This document shows, one piece after another, positions 23,160-35,900 of a DNA stretch of 64,000 nt (the first letter of the stretch is position 1; every line of letters starts with the position of its first letter). The translations under genes and the position numbers were made by a program. This DNA is from Luscinia megarhynchos (taxonomy: Eukaryota > Chordata > Aves > Passeriformes > Turdidae). The notes below the pieces were generated by a model that saw only the letters and a list, made by a program, of their open reading frames with translations, searched no databases and was not told where the DNA came from. The stretch lies in NCBI GenBank assembly GCA_034336665.1, contig CM067590.1:248001-312000 (forward strand). Direction: 5' to 3'.

Positions 23160-24845
23160 CCGCACCCCGACTCTCCTTCTCTCCGCACAGCCCCGCGTTT
23201 CCCCGCTCCCTGCCCGAAACTTTCTCCGTGTTTCCGGAGCGCGGCCGCGGGCCCGTCGCACACCGGGGGACGCCGCTGTCCCCGGAGCCGCCCGGGGGCT
23301 CCCTCAGCGCTGCCGGCCAGCCCCGAGCCGTGGCCTGGTGGCCCCGGTGGCCCTGGTGGTGGCCCAGTCCCCTCCCCCACTCCCCTCCCCCGCCTTCCCA
23401 AGGCTCTGGCACCAATAATCCGCCTTTGCTGACATGCTCTGGTGGCTGTGCCTATCGGGCAACTCCCAGGATGCACTCCCGCTCCTCCCTGGCACCCCCT
23501 CACCCGTGCCCACCCTCCCCTCGGACTTCCCAACCTTTTTCTTTTTTTTCGCTTTTTTTTTTTTTTTTATTATCTCCACCCCCCCTCCACCTCTCCTCCC
23601 CCGTCCCTTCACACACACCCGGCCGCACTTTCATCCCCCCCTGAACCCCCCCGGCGCTTTCGCGCTCTCCTCACCCCACTCCCCGCGTCCCTCACGGGGT
23701 TCCCGCTCGCCATGATCGGGTCTTCCCCGCTCCCTTCTCCCCTCACAAATCTCCCACCCCGGATCTCCCCCCCCGCCCCTCCATTGCCCCAAACCCGGGA
23801 GCCCCCTCAGGGAGAAGGGGGTGTGTGTAGGGGTGTCCCCTTGTCCCTGTCCCACCCCCGGGGGGTTTGTGAGGCGCGGGTGTCACTCACTGTCCGGAGC
23901 CCCCTCAGAGCCGCCTCCTCCTCCCTCCTCAGCGGGGCCCGGCCCGGACTGGGGCCGTGGGGGAGGGGAGGCGGCTCCCTCAGGTGGCCACTGACAGGAG
24001 GGGGGGCGGGGGCTGCGCGCGTAGGGGGACCCGCCCCCCTCACTCTCCGTCCCCCCAATCCTCCCGCCCTCTCCCCCCTCCCCCCTCCCTGCCCTGCCCT
24101 CTCCCCCCTCTCCCCTCTGCTGTGCCCCCCCCCCTCCCCAAGCGCCCCCCCCAGGGACCCCCCCGTTGCCAGGCAGATTTGGGACACCCTCGCGCCCGGC
24201 CACGCCCCCCTGCCCAGGCCTGGGGCGCTGCGTTGGGTGGGTTCTTTTAATCTTTAAACTAATGATTGACAGTGGCGCCGCCCAATACAAAGGTGGCTTG
24301 CCTGGACTGCAGCCAATCAGCGCGAAGAGTCAATAGTAGCACCGCCCACGTAGTAAGCGGTGCGGGAAGGCGCGGTTTATTTTTGATTGACAGGTATATT
24401 GACCAATCAGCGGCGCGCCCCCATGGGGCGCGCCTCTCCTGCTGTGTGGGCGGGAAGAGGCGTGGTTTAAACCTGATTGATGGGTAAAATACCCAATAGG
24501 AGACAGCGGGCGCCCAACAGCAGCCAATGACAGCGCGGCCCGCGGGGGGAGGCGGGGCGCAGGCGGGGCCGGGCCCGGCTCCTCCCGCCGGTTCCCCCGG
24601 GGCCGGGCCGCGCGGGCTCCTCCCGGGGCCGGCTGAGGTGATGGCGGCCCGGGGAGGGGCCCGGCCCCGCCGCCCTTATCCGCCCGCGCAGGCCGCGCTG
24701 GGGCCGCAGATAGGGAGGGAGGGCCGGCAGGGAGGAAGCGGGGGGAGGCACCGGGGGCCTGGCGGAGCCGGTTCTGCGGGCGGGGTTGCGGCCGGGCCGG
24801 GTGAGGGCCGGGAGTCGCGGCTGAGCCAGACGGGACCGGGGTCAG
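23160..24845 (-). promoter_or_regulatory. CpG island with five CCAAT boxes, candidate distal GATAD2A promoter
   Basis: GC- and CpG-rich region. CCAAT pentamers lie at 24282-24286, 24313-24317, 24403-24407, 24493-24497 and 24524-24528. The 24360-24430 and 24450-24515 stretches are imperfect copies (GCGGGAAG…GCG-GGTTTA…GATTGA…CCAAT). A good minus-strand donor, GGACA|GTGAGTGA, occurs at 23891/23890 and could end a non-coding first exon. A plus-strand product cannot be excluded. Poly-T tracts at 23535-23570 interrupt the island. Confidence 0.5.
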
Positions 24846-24849
24846 GGGG

Positions 24850-25150
24850 AAATGGGCTCAGGAGCGACCGGGATCGAGAGCAGGGGCAGGGCCCGGTACC
24901 GGAGCGGCTCCAGCCGGTTCCGGGCAGGGGCAGGGCCCGGTATCGGAGCAGGGGCAGCCGGGGCAGGGCCCGGTACCGGAGCGGCTCCAGCCGCTACCAG
25001 AGCAGGGGCAGGGCCCGGTACCGGAGCAGGGGTAGCCGGGGTAGGGCCTGGTACCGGAGCGGCTCCAGCCGGTATCGGGCAGGGGCAGCGCCCGGTACCG
25101 GAGCAGGGGCAGCCGGGGCAGGGGCAGGGCCCGGTACCGGAGCAGTTCCC
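24850..25150. repeat. GGGCCCGGTACCGGAGC array
   Basis: GC-rich tandem units of about 30-50 bp: GGGCAGGGCCCGGTACCGGA then GCGGCTCCAGCCG, about 8 copies. It lies within or at the edge of the CpG island. Confidence 0.88.
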
Positions 25151-25224
25151 GGCTCGGTGACTCAGGGCCGATCTGGGTCAGAGCTGCCCGGTCCTGTCCG
25201 GCTGCTCCTGCTGGAATCGTTCCC

Positions 25225-25965
25225 GGTGGCGTCATTGCTGCTGGGATTTAACCCTTGGGACAATTCCCGATGGGACGTGGGATCATTCCTGCTTGGATTT
25301 AATCTGTGGGAGCATTCCTGTTGGGATTCAGTGTCATTCCTGATGCGATTTAACCCCTGGGATCATTCCCATTGGGATTTGGGATCATTCCTGCATGGAT
25401 TTAATCCTTGGGATCATTCCTGTTGGGATTTGGGATCATTCCTGCATGGATTTATTCCGTGGGATCATTCCTGTTGGGATTTGGGATCATTCCCCGTGGG
25501 ATTTGGGATAATTCCTGATGGGATTTAACCCTCAGAATCATTCCTGCAGGAATTTAACCCTCAGGATTGTTCTTGTTGGGATCTGGGATCATTCCTGCAT
25601 GGATTTAATCCTTGGGATCATTCCCAATGGGATTTGGGATAATTTCTGCATGGATTTAATCCTTGGGGTCATTGCTGTTGGGATTTAACCCTTGGGATGA
25701 TTCCTGTTGGGATTTGGGGTCATTCCTGTTGGGATTTGGGATCATTCCTGATGGGATTTAACCTTCAGAATCATTCCTGCATAGATTTAATTCCTGTTGG
25801 GATTTAACCCTTGGGATCATTCCCAGTGGGATTTGGGATCATTCCTGCATGGATTTAACCCCTGGGATCATTCCTGTTGGGATTTGGGATAATTCCTGCA
25901 GGAATTTAACCCTCAGGATCATTCCCAGTGGGATTTGGGATCATTCCCACAGGGATTTAATCCGA
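25225..25965. repeat. GGGATTTGGGATCATTCC array
   Basis: Units of about 27 bp (GGGATTTGGGATCATTCCTG, GGATTTAACCCTTGGGATCA), often paired into about 54 bp. Located between the candidate GATAD2A promoter and the MAU2 3' end. Confidence 0.88.
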
Positions 25966-26424
25966 CAGATTTGGATTTCCCTTTTTCCAAGGTTTTCCAT
26001 GTGAATTAATCAATTCAGTTTTCTTGGAATTTTAAAGGCAAGCTGCTAGAAAATCTGGGAATAAAAGACACAAGGAGGAATTTTCCATGGAAATGAAACC
26101 AAGTCAAATCCATGAAAAAGAATTCTGTCCCGGGAATAAAAAACCAATTGCAGGGGTTGGATGCATCCCTAAAATCCAGAATTATCCCAGATTTCCAAAG
26201 CAGCCATTCCAAGCAGGAAATCCGGAAAAAACTGAAGGAATTCTGGGGTAGAAGAAATAAAATTCCATTTTATTTCAAAATCCTTCTAATATAGAAAATC
26301 CAGGGGGGCCTGGGGATAATCCCAGAAATTCCTGGATTTCCAGCAGGGCCCACAAACAGCGGGAAAAGGTTGGGAATTTTTGGGATAATGGGAATTCATC
26401 CCGGATTTCTGCACAATTCCTGCT

Positions 26425-26582
26425 GGGAATGGAGGGCAGGAATTCCTGGAATTCCTTCCAGGATCAAAACAGGGAATTTCTGGGAATGGGGGGCAGGAAT
26501 TCCTGGAATTCCTTCCAGGATCAAAACAGGGAATTTCTGGGAATGGGGGGCAGGAATTCCTGGAATTCCTTCCAGGATCAAA
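26425..26582. repeat. 57-bp direct repeat, nearly three copies
   Basis: Units share GGGGGGCAGGAATTCCTGGA, then ATTCCTTCCAGGATCAAAAC and AGGGAATTTCTGGGAATG. Copies two and three are essentially identical. Confidence 0.93.
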
Positions 26583-26629
26583 ACAAAAATTCCCAGTTCT
26601 TCCTCATATGTTTTGCTGAGCAGGCAGAA

Positions 26630-27240
26630 AATTGGGATTTTGAGGATTTTTGGGGGGATTCTTGGTGAATTTTTGGGGACTTTTTGGGAATTCTTGAGGG
26701 ACTTTGTTTGGAATTTTTGGGTTTTTTTTTTTTAGGGAATGTAGGGGTGATTTTGGAGGGATCTTTGGAAATTTGTTGTGGAAATTTTGGGGGGATTTTG
26801 AAGGTGTTTTTTTTTGGAGCCTTTTTTAATTTTTGGAATTTAGGGGGATTTTTGGTGGATTTTTCTGGGAATTCTTGAGGGACTTTCAAAATTTTGGGGG
26901 GAATTTTTTGGAAATTAATGGGGGACTTTGGGTTTTTGTTAGGAATTTTGGGGGGCACCTTTGAGGATTTTTTGTGGAAATTTTTGAGATTTTTTTGGGG
27001 GGACATTTGGGGTGTTTTTTGGGAATTTTGGGAGATTTGGGTGGGGGATTTTTTTTTACTTTTTGGGGGATTTTTGGAATTTTGGGGGGAGTTTTTAGGA
27101 ACTTTGGGGTGATTTTTCTGGAGTTTTGGGGGGATATTTTGAGGAATTTTTGGGGGGGAATTTGGGGAAGTTTTTGGGGGATTTTTTTTTAAATTTTGGG
27201 GGTATATTGAGGAATTTTAGGGGGATTTTTTGGGAATTCC
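26630..27240. repeat. T/G-rich GGGGGATTTTTGG array
   Basis: Plus strand made of G and T with short A runs, in units such as TTTTGGGGGGATTTTTGGAA of about 20-30 bp. Intergenic between MAU2 and the GATAD2A promoter area. Confidence 0.8.
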
Positions 27241-27569
27241 CAATTCCCATTGTGTCTGAGAGATTCCTGCTGTCAGGAATGGGATCCAGAGGGAAAAAAA
27301 AATTTTTTTTACACTATCTACACCAGGGATGGGATTTTTAGGGAGAAATCCTGGATAAAACTCTTCAATTCCCTAAATAATTTCTATTTTTAAGGATTTT
27401 GTGGTCATTTCTCCAGAGAATTCCATTATTTTAGGAGAAAAAATTTAACAACATCTGAGAAAATCTTGGATTTTCCTCCAGAATCCCAAAGAATTTCAAC
27501 TCTGCTCCATGATGATTAAAAAAAAAAAAAAAAAGAAGGAAAAGCTCCCAAAAAAAAGCTATTAAATAA

Positions 27570-27575
27570 TTTAAT
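27570..27575 (-). terminator. MAU2: Candidate MAU2 poly(A) signal (ATTAAA)
   Basis: Minus-strand ATTAAA in an AT-rich context, about 2.3 kb past the MAU2 stop and followed by a T-rich stretch. Other AATAAA-like words exist further downstream (26270s), so the exact end is uncertain. Confidence 0.4.
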
Positions 27576-29619
27576 ATACAATGGTAAAAAGCTCTGTACA
27601 TTGGCCCGGGAATTCCCACCGGGAATTTGGGAATTCCAAGGAGCCCCAACCCCCACCCTGGGAATTCCAAAGGGAATTTCATGGATTTTTCTGGCAGATT
27701 GAAGGTGGAAAAATGGGGAATTTTTTGGGAATTCTGCTCCTTCCTCAGCTCTTTTCCCACAGGAGAATTCCCTGAAAAAAATCCCTGGAATTCCCAAAAT
27801 TCAGCTCCAACCACAGCTCTCCAGAATTGGGATTTTTCCCAATTTTTTCCAGGTTTTTCCCCCAGATTTTCTGGATTTGGTTGCCCTAAAAGTGGCCAAA
27901 TCCAGGTGGGGGCAACCTGAGATAGTGGAAGTGTCCCTGCCCTGGGATTGAGATCATCCCAAGGCTTCTCCAGCCCAAAATTTGGGAATTTGATCCCAAA
28001 ATTTCAAGCCAGAGTTGAGTTTGTCCTGAAATTCCAGATTCTTCTGGAATTATTTCGGAAAAGTTTGAAGGGAAATTTTTGCATTTCCTGGGTGGGATTT
28101 GGGAGTTTCAACTTTTCCCAAGCCAGGAAAATTCCAAGGAAAAAGATTCCGAGGAATTGTTGGATCCCAAGGGATTCCAGAGCGAAGAAAAAACTGGGAA
28201 TGTGCTTCCCAAAAATCTCCAAAATTGGAAAAACTTCCCCAATTCTCCATGGGGATCAACATTCGTGATCAAAATCCTGGGATCCCAAAATTCCTGGGAT
28301 TGTTCTGTCCCAGTGGGATCCCAAATATCCCAAAAAAAGAAAAAAAAAAAGATTTTTTCCTTTGGGATTTAGGATTTTTTTTGGAATTTTTTTTCCCCAA
28401 CAGCTCCAAAGGTTTTCCTTAATCCCCCCCAAAAAATCCAAAATAAAAACTCCCAATCCTCAATCCCCAAAAATTCAAGGGATTTCCAAATCCTTTGGAG
28501 TATTCCAGATTTAGGACTGGGATTTCCATGGGGAAAAAAACCTGGAAAATCCAAACTTTAGGAATGGGACAAACAAAACCTCAAAACTCATCCCTGGAAT
28601 GAATTCCACAGGGAAAAATTGAGGAATCTGGGTGGAAAAAATTTCCTTGCTCCAGAAAAAAAAATGAGATCTGGGAAAGAAAAATTATGAAAATGAGAGA
28701 ATTTTAAAGGAATTTTAAGGGAATTCCTTCCCATCCAGGTGGGAATAAAAATTCCCAAAAATCTCTGGAAGTTTCAGGGGTTTGGAAATTTGGAATTTTT
28801 CTCTCCCCAAGAATTCCAGAGGTTTTTTTTCCCTCCCCTTTTCCCAGAAATCTGGAGTAATTGCAGCCAGGGAAAAGAATTCAATTCCACCCTAAGCAGT
28901 GCTGGAATCTTGGAAAAACTTCCAGCTTTTTTTTCTGGGATTCAGCATTCCCAGATTTCTGGGAGAACTCAGGTGGAAAATCCAAAAGTATTTTTTAAAA
29001 AGGGTTAAAATCAGGGAATGTAACCTGGAAAAAAAACTGGAAAAGGGAATTTTGTGCTGAGGGCAAGGCTGGAATTTCATCCCAAAACTTTGAAATTGGA
29101 ATTTCATCCAAAAACTTTGGGATTGGAATTTCAACGTGGAATTTGGGAATCCTTAAGGCACAGGTGCCTTCAGTCTGGAAAAAATTTGGGATCAACAGGA
29201 AAAAAATTCCTGATTTTTCCCAACCCTAAAAAGCTGTGGGGAGAGCTGTGGCTGGGGAAGGGATATCCCAGGAAATCCTGGAATTCCTCCTTCCCAAAAA
29301 ATGGGAATTTCCTCTCAGCTGGGAATCCCCACCCATGATTCCTGATTTCCTGGGAATTCTCAAACCTTGGCATTCACCTGGATATTCCCACCTGGAAAAG
29401 CAGCTCCAGAGGCTCTGAAAATTCCTGGAAAATTCCTGAAAAATTCCTGGGAAATTTTTGGGAAATTCCAAGAAAATTTCTGGGTTTTTTTCTTACTACC
29501 AGAGAGAATTCAGAAGCTTTTCCATGGAATTTTTTTTTGTTTTTTCCCAAACTTTTGGCGGATTTTTTTTGTTGGTTTTGGTTGTTTTTTTTTTCATGTT
29601 GTTGGTGAATATCCTGGAG

Positions 29620-29860
29620 TTTTCCTGGAATTCTTCTGGAATTTTCTGGGAATTTTCATGGAGTTTTCCTGGAATTCTCCTGGAATTTTCTGGGAATTTT
29701 CCTGGAGTTTTCCTGGAGTTTTCCGGGAATTTTCCTGGAGTTTTCCGGGAATTTTCCTGGAGTTTTCCGGGAATTTTCCTGGAGTTTTCCTGGAATTTTC
29801 CTGGAGTTGTCCAGGAATTTTCCTGGAGTTTTCCTGGAATTTTCCTGGAGTTTTCCTGGA
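29620..29860. repeat. TTTTCCTGGAGTTTTCC array at the MAU2 stop
   Basis: Tandem 12-24 bp units (TTTTCCTGGAATTTTCCTGG, TTTTCCGGGAA). The array ends within three bases of the MAU2 stop codon, so on the minus strand it forms the start of the 3' UTR. Confidence 0.88.
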
Positions 29861-29862
29861 AT

Positions 29863-29937
29863 TCACAGCAGACTGGCCAGGCTGGTGGTGGGGCCGTTCT
29901 GGGCCTGGAATTGGACTGGGGGGGGTCCGTCCGTCCA
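29863..29937 (-). CDS. MAU2: MAU2 exon 19 and stop
   Basis: 24 codons and [27 protein letters not shown]. The acceptor is TTCCCTTGCAG. The C-terminal residues match the family. Confidence 0.97.
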   Translation of the reverse strand, partial: WTDGPPPVQFQAQNGPTTSLASLL

Positions 29938-32900
29938 CTGCAAGGGAAAAAAAACGGGATCAGAATCCCAGGAAAAATTCCCAGAAAATTTTGAAATCTC
30001 CCAAATTCCACAAATCCATTCCAAATTCACCCCAAATCCCACTGAAATCCACTCCAAAATTTCCCCCAAATTCCCACAGATTTCTACAAATTCCCCCCCA
30101 CTTCCACAAATCCAAGGCCACGTTACACAAAGGAACCCAGGGCTCCTTTTTCCCCTCTGGAATTCCAGGATTTCCCCATTTTCCCTCTGGAATTCCAGGA
30201 TTTCCCGATTTTTCCCTGTGGAATTCCAGGACTTCCCCACTTTTCCCCTCAGGATTTCCTCATTCTTCCCTGTGAAATTCCAAAATTTCCCCATTTTTCC
30301 CTCTGAAATTCTGAGATTTCCCCATTTTTTCCTCTGGAATTCCATGATTCCCTGTTTTTCCTTCTGGAATTCCATGATTCCCCATTTTTCACTCTGGAAT
30401 TCCACCATTTCCCCATTTTTCCTCAGGAATTCTGGGAATTCTGTGATTTACCCATTTTTCTCTCTGGAATTCCAGGAATTCTGGGATTTCCTGTTTTTCT
30501 CCTCTGGAATTCCAGGCCCTCTGGAATTCCGGGATTTCCTGTTTTCCCCTCTAGAATTCTGGGATTTCCCCATTTTTCCCTCTGGAATTCCAGGATTTCC
30601 CCATTTTTCCCTCCGGAATTCCTTGATTTTCCCATTTTTCCCTCCGGAATTCCTTGATTTCTTGTTTTCCCCCTCTGGAATTCTGGGAATTTCTTCATTT
30701 TTCCCTCTGGAATTCCAGGATTTTCCCGTTTTTCCCTCTGGAATTCTGGGAATTTCCCCATTTTTCCCTCTGGAACTCCAGGATTTTCCCCGTGGAATTC
30801 CAGGATTTTCCCATTTTTCCCTCAGGAATTCCGTGATTTCCTGTTTTTCCCCTCTGGAATTCCAGGAATTCTGGGATTTTCCCCATTTTTCCCTCTGGAA
30901 TTCCAGGATTTTCCCCGTGGAATTCCAGGATTTCCCTGTTTTTCCCTCTGGAATTCCCTGATTTCCCCATTTTTCCCTGTGGAATCCCAGGATTTCTGTG
31001 ATTTCCCATTTTTCCCCTCTGGAATTCCGTGATTTTCCATTTCCCCTCTGGAATTTCTGGAATTCCGTGATTTCCCCATTTCCCCTCTGGAATTCCGTGA
31101 TTTCCCATTTCCCCTCTGGAATTCCGTGATTTCCCATTTCCCCTCTGGAATTTCAGGAATTCTGTGATTTCCCGTTTCCCCTCTGGAATTCCTTGATTTC
31201 CCATTTTCCCCTCTGGAATTCCAGGAATTCTGTGATTTCCCATTTCCCCTCTGGAATTTCAGGAATTCTGTGATTTCCCGTTTCCCCTCTGGAATTCCTT
31301 GATTTCCCATTTTCCCCTCTGGAATTCCAGGAATTCTGTGATTTCCCATTTTCCCCTCTGGAATTTCAGGAATTACGTGATTTCCTGTTTCCCCTCTGGA
31401 ATTTCAGGAATTCCGTGATTTTCTGTTTCCCCTCTGGAATTCTGTGATTTCCCATTTCCCCTCTGGAATTTCAGGAATTCTGTGATTTTCTGTTTCCCCT
31501 CTGGAATTCTGTGATTTCCCATTTCCCCTCTGGAATTTCAGGAATTCCGTGATTTTCTGTTTCCCCTCTGGAATTCCGTGATTTCCCATTTCCCCTCTGG
31601 AATTTCAGGAATTCTGTGATTTCCCGTTTCCCCTCTGGAATTCCTTGATTTCCCATTTTCCCCTCTGGAATTCCAGGAATTCTGTGATTTCCCATTTCCC
31701 CTCTGGAATTTCAGGAATTCTGTGATTTCCCGTTTCCCCTCTGGAATTCCTTGATTTCCCATTTTCCCCTCTGGAATTCCAGGAATTCTGTGATTTCCCA
31801 TTTTCCCCTCTGGAATTTCAGGAATTCTGTGATTTCCCGTTTCCCCTCTGGAATTCCTTGATTTCCCATTTTCCCCTCTGGAATTTCAGGAATTACGTGA
31901 TTTCCTGTTTCCCCTCTGGAATTTCAGGAATTCTGTGATTTCCTGTTTCCCCTCTGGAATTCTGTGATTTCCCATTTTCCCCTCTGGAATATCAGGAATT
32001 CTGTGATTTCCTGTTTCCCCTCTGGAATTCCGTGATTTCCCGTTTCCCCTCTGGAATTTCAGGAATTCCGTGATTTCCCATTTTTCCCTCTGGAATTCCG
32101 TGATTTCCCATTTCCCCTCTGGAATTTCAGGAATTCTGTGATTTCCCATTTTCCCTCTGGAATTCCGTGATTTCCCGTTTCCCCTCTGGAATTCCAGGAA
32201 TTCTGTGATTTCCCATTTTCCCCTCTGGAATTTCAGGAATTCTGTGATTTCCCGTTTCCCCTCTGGAATTCCTTGATTTCCCATTTTCCCCTCTGGAATT
32301 CCAGGAATTCTGTGATTTCCCATTTTCCCCTCTGGAATTTCAGGAATTACGTGATTTCCCATTTTCCCCTCTGGAATTTCAGGAATTACGTGATTTCCTG
32401 TTTCCCCTCTGGAATTTCAGGAATTCCGTGATTTCCTGTTTCCCCTCTGGAATTCTGTGATTTCCCATTTCCCCTCTGGAATTTCAGGAATTCCGTGATT
32501 TTCTGTTTCCCCTCTGGAATTCCGTGATTTCCCTTTTCCCCTCTGGAATTTCAGGAATTCTGTGATTTCCAGTTTCCCCTCTGGAATTCCGTGATTTCCC
32601 ATTTTCCCCTCTGGAATTTCAGGAATTCCGTGATTTCCTGTTTCCCCTCTGGAATTTCAGGAATTCCGTGATTTTCTGTTTCCCCTCTGGAATTCCGTGA
32701 TTTCCTGTTTCCCCTCTGGAATTTCAGGAATTCTGTGATTTCCCATTTTCCCCTCTGGAATTCTGTGATTTCCTGTTTCCCCTCTGGAATTTCAGGAATT
32801 CTGTGATTTCCTGTTTCCCCTCTGGAATTCCGTGATTTCCCATTTTCCCCTCTGGAATTTCAGGAATTCTGTGATTTCCCATTTCCCCTCTGGAATTCCG

Positions 32901-35900
32901 TGATTTCCCATTTTCCCCTCTGGAATTTCAGGAATTCTGTGATTTCCCATTTCCCCTCTGGAATTTCAGGAATTCTGTGATTTCCCGTTTCCCCTCTGGA
33001 ATTCCTTGATTTCCCATTTTCCCCTCTGGAATTCCAGGAATTCTGTGATTTCCCATTTCCCCTCTGGAATTTCAGGAATTCACGTGATTTCCCATTTTCC
33101 CCTCTGGAATTTCAGGAATTCGTGATTTCCCTGTTTTCCCCTCTGGAATTTCAGGAATTCGATTTCTACCCTCTGGAATTCTGTGATTTCCCATTTTCCC
33201 CTCTGGAATATCAGGAATTCCATGATTTCCTGTTTCCCCTCTGGAATTCTGTGATTTCCCATTTTCCCCTCTGGAATTTCAGGAATTCCGTGATTTCCTG
33301 TTTCCCCTCTGGAATTCGTGATTTCCCTTTTCCCCTCTGGAATTTCAGGAATTCTGTGATTTCCCATTTCCCCTCTGGAATTCCGTGATTTCCCATTTTC
33401 CCCTCTGGAATTTCAGGAATTCCGTGATTTCCCGTTTCCCCTCTGGAATTTCAGGAATTCTGTGATTTCCCATTTTCCCCTCTGGAATTCTGTGATTTTC
33501 CATTTCCCCTCTGGAATTTCAGGAATTCATTGATTTCCCGTTTCCCCTCTGGAATTCCGTGATTTCCCATTTCCCCTCTGGAATTTCAGGAATTCCGTGA
33601 TTTCCCATTTTTCCCTCTGGAATTCCGTGATTTCCCGTTTCCCCTCTGGAATTCTGTGATTTCCCATTTCCCCTCTGGAATATCTGGAATTCCGTGATTT
33701 CCTGTTTCCCCTCTGGAATTCTGTGATTTCCTGTTTCCCCTCTGGAATTCCAGGAATTCTGTGATTTCCCATTTTTCCCTCTGGAATTCCGTGATTTCCC
33801 GTTTCCCCTCTGGAATTCTGTGATTTCCCATTTCCCCTCTGGAATTCCAGGAATTCCGTGATTTCCCATTTTTCCCTCTGGCATTCCGTGATTTCCCGTT
33901 TCCCCTCTGGAATTCGTGATTTCCCATTTCCCCTCTGGAATTTCAGGAATTCTGTGATTTCCCGTTTCCCCTCTGGAATTTCAGGAATTCCGTGAATTCC
34001 CATTTTCCCCTCTGGAATTCTGTGATTTCCCGTTTCCCCTCTGGAATTTCAGGAATTCTGTGATTTCCTGTTTCCCCTCTGGAATTTCAGGAATTCTGTG
34101 ATTCCCCATTTCCCCTCTGGAATTCTGTGATTTCCCGTTTCCCCTCTGGAATTTCAGGAATTCTGTGATTCCCCATTTCCCCTCTGGAATTCTGTGATTT
34201 CCCGTTTCCCCTCTGGAATTCTGTGATTTCCTGTTTCCCCTCTGGAATTTCAGGATTTCCGTGATTTCCCGTTTCCCCTCTGGCATTCCGTGATTTCCCG
34301 TTTCCCCTCTGGCACTCCGGGCAGGGGCTCTCACCGTGATCAGGTTGTGCTCGGGGAGGCTGCAGGCCTCGATGTGATCCTGCAGCAGCTGCTGCGAGAA
34401 GTTCTGGTGCATCTGCGCGGCCTCGTGGGCGTCCATGGCATTGCCACACGCCTTGTTCAGGTCTGCAAAAGCCAAAAAAATCCTGGAATTCCTCCCATTC
34501 CCACCTCTCAGCTCCTCTCATCCAAAAAAACACCCCTGGGTTTGGTTTCTGCACCAAATTCCCAAAGATTCCTTAGGATTGCTGGCAATATAATCCCAAA
34601 GTTGCCTCAATTTGAGGCAGAATCTGCCCCAAAATCTCCAAGGATTTTGCCTTGAATTCCTGGTAAAATCCCAGGGATTGGTTGGGTTGGGATTTTTTTG
34701 GGTTTTTCAGTTCCATGTGGTGAAGCTGAAGCAGGAAAAATCCTGGAATTTGTCCCATTCCGACCACTAAGCTCCTCTCATCCCAAAAAAAATCCCCTGG
34801 GTTTGGTTTCTGCACCAAATTCCCAAAGATTCCCTGCGATTGCAGGGATTAAAATCCCCAAATTCCCAAGGATTCCCTGGGATGGGAAGGAATCCAATCC
34901 TAAGATTCCTAAAGATTCCTAAAGATTGTAGGAAAATGGATTCCCAAGGATTCCTTGGTGTGGAAGGGAACAAAATTCCCAAGGATTCCTTAGAATTGCA
35001 GGGAATAAAATCCCAAAATCACCTCAATTTGAGGCAAAATCTGCCCCAAGGAGATCCCAGATTTTCCCCTGAATTCCTGGTAAAATTCCCCCTCTATTTT
35101 CCCAGGCCAATCCCAGATCCCAAATTCCCCCTGGAGCTGCACATTCCCACTCTCAAACCAGGACAATATCTGATCTCTGGAGCTGCACATTCCCACCCCC
35201 TATACTCTCAGGGATAATCTCCACATTTTCCCTGTCATTCCCATTTTTCCAGGATGATCCCAAATCCCAAATTCCTCCTGGAGCTGCACATTCCCATCTT
35301 TGGGATAATCCCCACTTTTTCCCCAGCATTCCCATTTTTCCAGGACAATCCCAAATTACCCCTGGAACTGCACATTCCCACTATCCCAGAGGCTCTTTCT
35401 CATTTTCCAGGATGATCCCAGATCCCAAATTACCTCAGAGCTGCACATTCCCAGTCCCCCACCCCCAGGGAATAATCTCCCTGTTTTCCCTGTAATTCCC
35501 AGTTTTCCAGGACAATTCCAGATCCCAAATTCCACCTGGAGCTGCACATTCTGAGCCTTGGGATCAGCTCCACATTTTCCCTGTAATTCCCATTTTTCCA
35601 ATCCCAGATCCCAAATTCCCCCTCGAGCTGCACATTCCCACCCTCTTACCCCTCAGGATAATCTCCATATTTTCCCTGTAATTCCCAATTTTTATGGATA
35701 ATCCCAGATCCCAATTCCACCTGGACCTGCACATCCCCACCCCCCCATTTTCCCAGTAATTCCCATTTTTCCAGGACGATTCCACATCCCTGGAGCTGCA
35801 CATTCCCACCTCTCACACTCTCAGGATCAACTCCACATTTTCCCTGTAATTCCCATTTTTCCAAGACAATCCCAGATCCCAAATTCCCCCTCGAGCTGCA

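Larger units (their letters stand above)
27545..29862 (-). other. MAU2: Probable MAU2 3' UTR
   Basis: The region follows the MAU2 stop codon on the minus strand. The first 240 bases are a CTCCAGGAAAATTCC repeat. The rest is mostly unique and ends near an ATTAAA at 27575-27570. The segment just before that signal (TGTACAGAGCTTTTTACC on the minus strand) looks like conserved UTR sequence rather than array. A short CR1-like fragment lies at about 27905-27960. Extent is inferred. Confidence 0.45.

Noticed and set aside
21703..23418. 571-codon plus-strand open frame
   Set aside because: Follows the CCTCAGCTTTTCC pyrimidine array, which lacks stop-forming words in several phases. No recognisable protein.
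24527..25528. 333-codon plus-strand frame beginning MTARPAGGG in the CpG island
   Set aside because: GC-rich frame running into two tandem arrays. No domain recognised and no clear splice support; a first exon there cannot be excluded, but this frame is not evidence for it.
30448..34557. Many 60-230 codon frames on the minus strand (GNHRIPEGK repeats)
   Set aside because: They are the 21/42-bp satellite read in phase, extending into MAU2 exon 18 by chance.
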